DNA of 10,297 nt from Nitriliruptorales bacterium. Its GTDB lineage: Bacteria > Actinomycetota > Nitriliruptoria > Nitriliruptorales > Nitriliruptoraceae. Below the pieces are notes generated by a model. It was not told where the DNA came from. It saw only the letters and a program-made list of their open reading frames with translations, and made no database searches. Every line of letters starts with the position of its first letter. The first letter of the stretch is position 1. The stretch lies in NCBI GenBank assembly GCA_030835875.1, contig JAURQY010000123.1, positions 1-10,297 of the forward strand. Direction: 5' to 3'. The translations under genes were made by a program, and so were the position numbers. Below, one piece after another: positions 5,773-10,297 of the stretch.

Positions 5773-5782
5773 AGGAGCTCCC
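5773..5782 (+). promoter_or_regulatory. ribosome binding site of the glycosyltransferase gene
   Basis: AGGAGCTCCC directly before ATG at 5783, with the AGGAG core five bases away. It is identical to the ten bases before the exporter's GTG. GGAGCTCC is self-complementary. Confidence 0.75.
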
Positions 5783-6982
5783 ATGCGCGTCCTTCAGATC
5801 GCCCCGCCCTGGTTCCCCGTCCCGCCGACCGGCTACGGCGGCATCGAGTGGCTGGTGTCGTCGCTCGCCGACGGGCTGACCGCGCTCGGGCACGACGTGA
5901 CGCTCGTGGCGAACGGCGACAGCGAGACGAGCGCCGAGCTCGTGAGCGTGTTCGACGGGTCGACGCCGCAGCGGCTCGGCGACGTGTGGATGGATGCGGC
6001 GCACGCGGTGACCGCTTACCTGCACGCGAACGACGTCGACGTCGTCCACGACCACACCGGCGTCATCGGCCCGGCGATCGCCGCAGCCGGCGGCCTGCGC
6101 ACCCCCGTCGTGAACACGCTGCACGGCCCGTGGACGGACGGCAACACGCTGCTCTACCGCGCGATCTCGCGCCGCGTCGCGCTCACGTCGATCAGCCACG
6201 ACCAGGCCGCGCGCGCACCGGAGGGCGTGCGGGTCGCCGCGGTCGTGCACAACGGCATCGAGCTCGACGCCTACCCGGTCGGACGTCAGCGGGAGGACTT
6301 CCTGCTGTTCGTCGGTCGCGCGTCACCCGAGAAGGGGCCGGAGGTCGCCATCGAGGTGGCACGCCGCGTCGGCCTCCCGCTCGTGATGGCGATGAAGGTG
6401 AACGAGCCCGACGAGCACCGGTACCTCGCCGAGGTCGTGCAGCCGGCGATGGAGCGTGTGGACGTGCACGTGGAGCTGCGCACCGACGTCGGTCACGAGC
6501 AGAAGGCGGACCTCATGATGCGGGCGCGGGCCGTGCTCGTCCCGATCGGCTGGGACGAGCCGTTCGGGCTCGTGATGGCCGAGTCCGCCGCCTGCGGGGC
6601 GCCGGTGATCGCGTTCCGTCGCGGTGCCGCGCCCGAGCTCGTGCTCGACGGGATCTCGGGCCGGCTCGTCCCACCGGGCGACGTCGACGCGATGACCGCC
6701 GCGGTCGCGGACATCGACCGCATCGACCCGCTCGACTGCCGCGCGTGGGCGGAGGGGCGCTTCTCCGCGCGACGCATGGTCCGCCGTTACCTCCGCGTCT
6801 ACGAGGAGCTCATGCCCGCACGGCGTCGCGACATGTTCCCATCGGCATCGCTCCCCCCTGCCGCCATGTCCGCGACGAACGGGCATCGCAACGGCCATGG
6901 GAACGGTCACCGCGACGCAGCGCATGACGAGGCGACAACCTCCCGGCTGATCCGCATCACGACCTCGCCGGATGCCACATGA
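5783..6982 (+). CDS. GT4-family glycosyltransferase with Asn-Gly-His tail
   Basis: A 399-aa retaining glycosyltransferase of the GT-B fold, expected to transfer a sugar from a nucleotide-sugar donor in the cytoplasm. Family marks are the N-terminal glycine-rich acceptor loop YGGIEWLVSSLADGL (18-32), VDVVHDHT (85-92), the inter-domain VGRASPEKGPEVAIEVA (177-193) and the donor-site motif DEPFGLVMAESAACGAPVIAF with the E-x7-E pair at E259 and E267. The fold ends near residue 343. The last 55 residues are low-complexity and include NGHRNGHGNGHRD (366-378), encoded by a 12-base repeat. The ATG at 5783 has AGGAG five bases upstream. The stop overlaps the ATG of the debranching-enzyme gene (ATGA at 6979-6982), so the two are translationally coupled and probably act on one glycan. 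Donor and acceptor are not predictable from sequence alone. Confidence 0.92.
   Translation: MRVLQIAPPWFPVPPTGYGGIEWLVSSLADGLTALGHDVTLVANGDSETSAELVSVFDGSTPQRLGDVWMDAAHAVTAYLHANDVDVVHDHTGVIGPAIAAAGGLRTPVVNTLHGPWTDGNTLLYRAISRRVALTSISHDQAARAPEGVRVAAVVHNGIELDAYPVGRQREDFLLFVGRASPEKGPEVAIEVARRVGLPLVMAMKVNEPDEHRYLAEVVQPAMERVDVHVELRTDVGHEQKADLMMRARAVLVPIGWDEPFGLVMAESAACGAPVIAFRRGAAPELVLDGISGRLVPPGDVDAMTAAVADIDRIDPLDCRAWAEGRFSARRMVRRYLRVYEELMPARRRDMFPSASLPPAAMSATNGHRNGHGNGHRDAAHDEATTSRLIRITTSPDAT
6878..6913 (+). repeat. three imperfect 12-bp repeats encoding Asn-Gly-His units
   Basis: Three successive units begin AACGGGCATCGC, AACGGCCATGGG and AACGGTCACCGC. They encode NGHR, NGHG and NGHR at residues 366-377 of the glycosyltransferase. 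Third-position differences show they are not a very recent slip or that the amino acids are being kept. Confidence 0.75.
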
Positions 6983-9066
6983 CCGAACGCGGGCCGCTGA
7001 GCGAGGTGCTCTGCGTCCGCGGCGACGCGTTCGTGATGTCGAGCGCGAACGGGGACATCGTCCCCGGCGGCGACCAGGGCTACTACGACCGCGACACCCG
7101 CTTCCTCGACCGCCTCGAGCTGCGCATCGACGGGCGGCCACCGATCCACCTCGCCACCGTGTCGACGGGTGGTGACAGCGCGCTCTTCCACGCGTGCCTC
7201 CCGCCGACACATCCCGGCGAGGCCGACCCGACCGTGTCGCTCGTGCGCCAGCGGGTCGTCGACGGGGGCCTGCGCGATCGCATCACGCTGCGCAACGCCT
7301 CGCCACTCCCCGTGACGCTCGACGTGCACGTGCGGATCGGCGCGGACTTCGCATCCGTGCAGGACGTGAAGCACGGCCGAACGCTCGAGGAGGTCGACGC
7401 GAGCGCGGACGGCGCGACGCTGCGGATGACCTCCGGCGACGGGATGCAGTGGACGCGCGTCGTCGTGCCCGGTGGCACGGCTGAGGAGCGCCGACTGGTC
7501 GCGATCGTCACGATCCCTGCGCGCGGCGAGACGGTCGTGCTCATCGAGGCGGACACCTCGTCCTCGCACGACGGCGACGAGATCCGCTGGCCCCTCGTCC
7601 GTGCACCGGGCGGCACCGGTGTCGCGTCGCGCGCGACGACACGCACGAGCGTCGACTGCTCGGACGGGCGGCTGCGACGGCTCGTGGACCGCTCGCTGCG
7701 CGACCTCGCGTCGCTCGACCAGCGCGACCCCGAGGCGCTCGGCGACCGCTACGCGGCGGCGGGCAGCCCGTGGTTCCTCACCCTCTTCGGCCGCGACGCG
7801 CTGTGGACCGCGTTCATGGCGCTGCCCTTCGACCCCGAGCTCGCCCGCGGGACGCTGCGCGTGCTCGCTCGCCGGCAGGGCACGCGGTTCGACCCGATCA
7901 GCGAGGAGCAGCCGGGCCGCATCGTCCACGAGGTCCGGTTCGGCACACCCGAGAGTCGCGGCGGGCTCCTCGAACGTTCCTACGGGTCGATCGACGCGAC
8001 CCCGCTCTTCGTCATCGTCGCCCACGAGGCGTGGCGGTGGGGACTCGACGAGGAGGAGCTCGTCGCGCTGATGCCACACGTCGAGGCGGCGCTCACGTGG
8101 ATGCGCGAGTACGGCGACGTCGACGGCGACGGGTTCCTCGAGTACGCGCGGCATGCGGACACGGGCGACGACGGGCACGTGCGCCGGCTCGCGAACCAGG
8201 GCTGGAAGGACTCGGGCGACGGCATCCGCTTCGCCGACGGCACGGTCGCCGGCCCGCCGATCGCGCTCGCCGAGGTGCAGGGCTACGCGTACGCGGCGGC
8301 CGTGCGAGGCGCCGAGCTGCTCGAGCATCTCGGACGTCCGGGTGCGGCCGAGTGGCGGCGCTGGGCGGCGACGCTGCGGCGACGCTTCCGCGAGGCCTAC
8401 TGGATCGAGGACGCGCTCGGCCCCTATCCGGCGATCGCGCTCGATGAGCACAAGCGCCCGGTCGACGGTCCCGCGTCGAACATGGGGCACCTGCTCATGA
8501 CCGGGATGCTCGACACCGCCGAGATCGCGCACGTCGCACGTCGGCTCACGCACCCGTCGCTCGCGTCGGGCTGGGGGCTGCGCACGCTCGCTGCGACATC
8601 GGGCGGGTTCAACGCCCTCTCCTACCACTGCGGATCGGTGTGGCCGCACGACACGGCGATCGCCGTGTGGGGGCTCGCGCGCACAGGACGTGCCGCGGAG
8701 GCGCTGATGCTCGCGCGTGGGCTGGTCGATGCGAGCCCGTGGTTCGACTACCGGCTGCCGGAGCTCTTCGCCGGCTTCGCCGCCGAGGACACGGTCACCC
8801 CCATCCCCTACCCGGCCGCGTGCCGACCGCAGGCATGGGCGTCCGCGAGCGCGCTGCTGCTGCTGCGGAGCATGCTCGTGATCGAGGCGGACGTCCCGCA
8901 CGGCGCGCTGACGCTGCGACCGCTCGTCCCGCTCCCCTGTGAACGGATCGAGCTCACCGGACTGCGCGTCGCCGACGGAACGATCGACGTGACCGTGGAT
9001 GGTGGTGCGGTCGCCGTGCAGGTCCACGATGCCGGCGTGCAGGTCGCGATCGAGGCGCAGCGCTGA
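6979..9066 (+). CDS. amylo-alpha-1,6-glucosidase / glycogen-debranching family protein
   Basis: A 695-aa glycoside hydrolase-like protein with the layout of bacterial glycogen-debranching relatives: an N-terminal beta-sandwich domain (about 5-210, starting LCVRGDAFVMSSANGDIVPGG, with YYDRDTRFL), an (alpha/alpha)6 barrel (about 230-635), and a short C-terminal beta region. Barrel motifs are WFLTLFGRDALWTAFMAL (265-282), EEQPGRIVHEVR (309-320), YGSIDATPLF (335-344), YGDVDGDGFLEY (378-389), NQGWKDSGDGI (406-416), YHCGSVWPHDTAIAVWGLA (549-567), PELFAGF (594-600) and PYPAACRPQAWASAS (610-624). D273 or D411/D414 and E595 are plausible catalytic acids by analogy with related barrel families. The protein would cleave alpha-1,6 branches or trim an alpha-glucan. 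No signal peptide is visible, so it acts in the cytoplasm. The ATG lies within the glycosyltransferase stop (ATGA). Family is sure; the true substrate is not. Confidence 0.92.
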   Translation: MTERGPLSEVLCVRGDAFVMSSANGDIVPGGDQGYYDRDTRFLDRLELRIDGRPPIHLATVSTGGDSALFHACLPPTHPGEADPTVSLVRQRVVDGGLRDRITLRNASPLPVTLDVHVRIGADFASVQDVKHGRTLEEVDASADGATLRMTSGDGMQWTRVVVPGGTAEERRLVAIVTIPARGETVVLIEADTSSSHDGDEIRWPLVRAPGGTGVASRATTRTSVDCSDGRLRRLVDRSLRDLASLDQRDPEALGDRYAAAGSPWFLTLFGRDALWTAFMALPFDPELARGTLRVLARRQGTRFDPISEEQPGRIVHEVRFGTPESRGGLLERSYGSIDATPLFVIVAHEAWRWGLDEEELVALMPHVEAALTWMREYGDVDGDGFLEYARHADTGDDGHVRRLANQGWKDSGDGIRFADGTVAGPPIALAEVQGYAYAAAVRGAELLEHLGRPGAAEWRRWAATLRRRFREAYWIEDALGPYPAIALDEHKRPVDGPASNMGHLLMTGMLDTAEIAHVARRLTHPSLASGWGLRTLAATSGGFNALSYHCGSVWPHDTAIAVWGLARTGRAAEALMLARGLVDASPWFDYRLPELFAGFAAEDTVTPIPYPAACRPQAWASASALLLLRSMLVIEADVPHGALTLRPLVPLPCERIELTGLRVADGTIDVTVDGGAVAVQVHDAGVQVAIEAQR

Positions 9067-9087
9067 CGCGTGGGATCTGCTGGTCGT

Positions 9088-9163
9088 CCCGGGAACGACG
9101 AGGCCCGGGAACGGATCCGGATGGGGAGCGCGGGGGAGCGACGGTCCGGACCCGTTCCCGGGC
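9088..9163. repeat. REP-like cluster: three copies of CCCGGGAACG, two forming a long hairpin
   Basis: CCCGGGAACG occurs at 9088-9097, at 9104-9113, and inverted at 9153-9162. The second and third units extend into arms 9103-9121 and 9145-9163, which pair over 19 positions with a single mismatch (9115/9151; it would be a G-U wobble in minus-strand RNA), around a 23-base loop. The first unit is itself a near-palindrome, TCGTCCCGGGAACGA (9085-9099). The cluster begins about 20 bases after the debranching-gene stop and has no T-run. It may be a REP/BIME-type element, a terminator for the glycan operon, or both. Confidence 0.75.
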
Positions 9164-9167
9164 ACGA

Positions 9168-9177
9168 CGAACGTTCG
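9168..9177. repeat. perfect 10-bp palindrome next to the REP-like cluster
   Basis: CGAACGTTCG is fully self-complementary and starts five bases after the long hairpin. It could be an edge of the same element or a separate protein-binding site. The rest of the gap to 9326 holds only a small hairpin, GGCAC-TCGC-GTGCC (9278-9291), and no convincing gene. Confidence 0.45.
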
Positions 9178-9314
9178 CTGATGGCCCTCACGGACCCATC
9201 ACCCGCCCCGCACGCGCCCCTCACGTCTTCCGCACGGTTCGGCTGCCCGGGCATGCGGCCGATCACGCCGCGCGCACGGCACTCGCGTGCCCCGATGCAG
9301 GGCAGCCAGGTGAG

Positions 9315-9320
9315 TACCGT
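9315..9320 (+). promoter_or_regulatory. candidate -10 element for a leaderless transcript
   Basis: TACCGT fits the actinobacterial -10 pattern TANNNT and ends six bases before ATG at 9327, the spacing expected when transcription starts at the start codon itself. The nearest Shine-Dalgarno-like sequence (AGGTGAG at 9308-9314) is 12 bases from the ATG, too far to be optimal. No good -35 is visible at 17 bases. Confidence 0.35.
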
Positions 9321-9326
9321 CCCCGC

Positions 9327-9593
9327 ATGGTCAGGACACGAGACTCATCGCGGGAGCGGGCGCGCGGACGCGCGGGCCTGCTCGCCCTCGCGACGCTCGG
9401 CGCGGCCGGTGCGGTGCTGCTCGGCCTCTTCGCCGTCTCCGAGGTGACCGTCGCCGCCGACGGCACGCTCACCGAACCGTTCTGGGCGCTCGCGCTCGGG
9501 ACGCTCGCGCTGACCGGCGCCGGACTCGTCGCCCTCGTCCTGCTGTTCCGCAGCGTCCTCAGGCGGATCCGCTGCGGGCGCGGCGGCTGCTGA
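9327..9593 (+). CDS. small membrane protein, two predicted TM segments
   Basis: An 88-aa protein of unknown function. A strongly basic N-terminus (MVRTRDSSRERARGR) precedes TM1 (about 17-38). A short acidic loop with VTVAADGTLTEPF follows, then TM2 (about 52-75), and the end is Arg/Cys-rich (RSVLRRIRCGRGGC). By the positive-inside rule both termini are cytoplasmic. It lies alone after the REP-like cluster and ends 25 bases from the convergent Pr6Pr gene. The hydrophobicity pattern and the absence of a better frame support coding. The ATG at 9327 is chosen because the basic segment before TM1 looks real; translation may be leaderless. No family is recognised. Confidence 0.6.
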   Translation: MVRTRDSSRERARGRAGLLALATLGAAGAVLLGLFAVSEVTVAADGTLTEPFWALALGTLALTGAGLVALVLLFRSVLRRIRCGRGGC

Positions 9594-9618
9594 CCAGAGC
9601 CCGACCGCTCACCGGACG

Positions 9619-10296
9619 TTACGAGTTCGCGGGTGCCTGCCGGGTGCGCAGCCGATCGACGCCCCACATCACGAGCCCGAGCACGAGGAACCCGGCCACG
9701 AGGATCCCGGTCCAGACGGCGACGCCCGCGTAGCCGAGCTCCCCGACATCGATGAAGAAGTACGGGTACTCCCCCACGATCGGTCCCCGAACGAGCCAGT
9801 AGCCGAGGTAGGCGATCGGGTAGACGAGCCACGCGACCGGGTGCCACAGCCGCAACCGCCCGCGCGCGACCGCACCCACCCACCACACGATGCCGAGGAG
9901 CGGCGACAACGAGTGCGCCGTCACCTCAGGGATCCACAGCCACCAGTACTCGACCTCCTCCGGGCCGCCGAGCACGAACCAGAAGGCGAGCCCGACGAAC
10001 AGGATGTAGAGCGAGAACGCCGCCTGCACGGGCGCCGGCGAGAACCAGCGGGCGAGCCGGCCCCGCCCGGTGAGCAGCGCCGCCGCCATCACCACGATCA
10101 GCGTGTTCGTCAGGTTCGTGAAGTAGCTGAGCGTGATGATGTGCTCGGTCAGCCACTCGCTCACCGGCGCGTTCACGAGCCGGCGCACGTGCCAGATGGC
10201 GACCCCGACCGCGGACGACGTGAGCCACACCCACAGCAGCATGCGCTGCCAGCCGACCTCGACCCGCTCCCGCGCTCCGACGACCTCCACGTCCAT
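9619..10296 (-). CDS. Pr6Pr-family six-TM membrane protein
   Basis: An integral membrane protein of 225 residues with six hydrophobic segments at about 19-36, 54-76, 89-109, 118-142, 152-170 and 188-212. It carries the features used to recognise the Pr6Pr family: SYFTNLTNTLIV (57-68) at the start of TM2, a conserved His-Ser in VTAHSLSPLLG (125-135), WHPVAWLVYPIAYLGYW (151-167), and YPYFFIDVGELGYAGV (177-192) before TM6. The molecular function of this family is not established. It is transcribed towards the small two-TM gene and they end 25 bases apart, with no obvious shared terminator hairpin. The ATG at 10294-10296 is almost at the window edge, so the true start could lie beyond it or at the internal Met19; no ribosome binding site can be checked. 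Confidence 0.83.
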   Translation of the reverse strand: MDVEVVGARERVEVGWQRMLLWVWLTSSAVGVAIWHVRRLVNAPVSEWLTEHIITLSYFTNLTNTLIVVMAAALLTGRGRLARWFSPAPVQAAFSLYILFVGLAFWFVLGGPEEVEYWWLWIPEVTAHSLSPLLGIVWWVGAVARGRLRLWHPVAWLVYPIAYLGYWLVRGPIVGEYPYFFIDVGELGYAGVAVWTGILVAGFLVLGLVMWGVDRLRTRQAPANS

Positions 10297-10297
10297 A

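Noticed and set aside
4745..6250. Minus-strand frame spanning the exporter start, TetR gene and glycosyltransferase
   Set aside because: It overlaps three well-supported genes and their control region; Arg/Asp/Glu-rich shadow.
6907..9165. Long minus-strand open frame opposite the debranching gene
   Set aside because: Composition is typical of antisense frames in GC-rich DNA (Arg/Val/Glu/His). The plus strand shows many conserved enzyme motifs.
9278..9291. Small hairpin GGCAC-TCGC-GTGCC upstream of the two-TM gene
   Set aside because: A five-base stem is easily expected by chance at this GC content; no T-run or link to a start site.
9594..9618. Possible bidirectional terminator between the convergent genes
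   Set aside because: The 25 bases contain no convincing stem-loop or T/A tract.

Overview
The window is a GC-rich, gene-dense bacterial chromosome segment. GTG starts, ATGA overlaps, strong purine-rich ribosome binding sites and the gene set (lipoprotein binding protein with an Ala/Pro/Glu linker, TetR next to an MMPL-type RND exporter, a Pr6Pr-type membrane protein) fit a high-GC Actinomycetota lineage, though the sequence alone does not fix the genus or class. I see no tRNA, rRNA, CRISPR array, transposase or phage gene.

Positions 1-1730 hold a minus-strand ABC-import operon: a lipoprotein solute-binding protein (422-1516) followed by an Fe3+-type (FbpC/PotA-like) ATPase that runs off the left edge. 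A perfect 14-bp inverted repeat separates the two. Upstream of the binding protein is a recognisable promoter, overlapped by two nested palindromes, and a 5'-end stem-loop. No permease is in view; it should lie left of the window.

Positions 1735-2217 hold a small unrecognised minus-strand gene (85 aa, three Cys) with a strong ribosome binding site and a long inverted repeat in its leader. Positions 2218-4938 encode a 906-aa RND exporter of the HAE3/MMPL type, transcribed leftward and divergently from a TetR repressor gene (5075-5671). The 136-bp region between them carries a candidate operator. The exporter keeps the Asp-Tyr pair in TM4 but has Pro-Tyr at the matching place in TM10.

Positions 5783-9066 are a two-gene plus-strand operon, translationally coupled through an ATGA overlap: a GT4 glycosyltransferase with a low-complexity Asn-Gly-His tail, and an amylo-alpha-1,6-glucosidase-like (glycogen-debranching family) protein. 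Together they suggest synthesis and trimming of an alpha-glucan or another glycan.

Positions 9067-9326 hold a compact REP-like inverted-repeat cluster. After it come a small two-TM protein (9327-9593), possibly leaderless, and, convergent with it, a six-TM Pr6Pr-family membrane protein (9619-10296) whose start lies at the window edge.

No clearly new defence or mobile system is visible. The points most worth a second look are the REP-like cluster, the exporter's asymmetric proton-relay motif, the promoter/operator architecture of the ABC operon, the small Cys protein with its structured leader, and the coupled glycosyltransferase-debranching pair.
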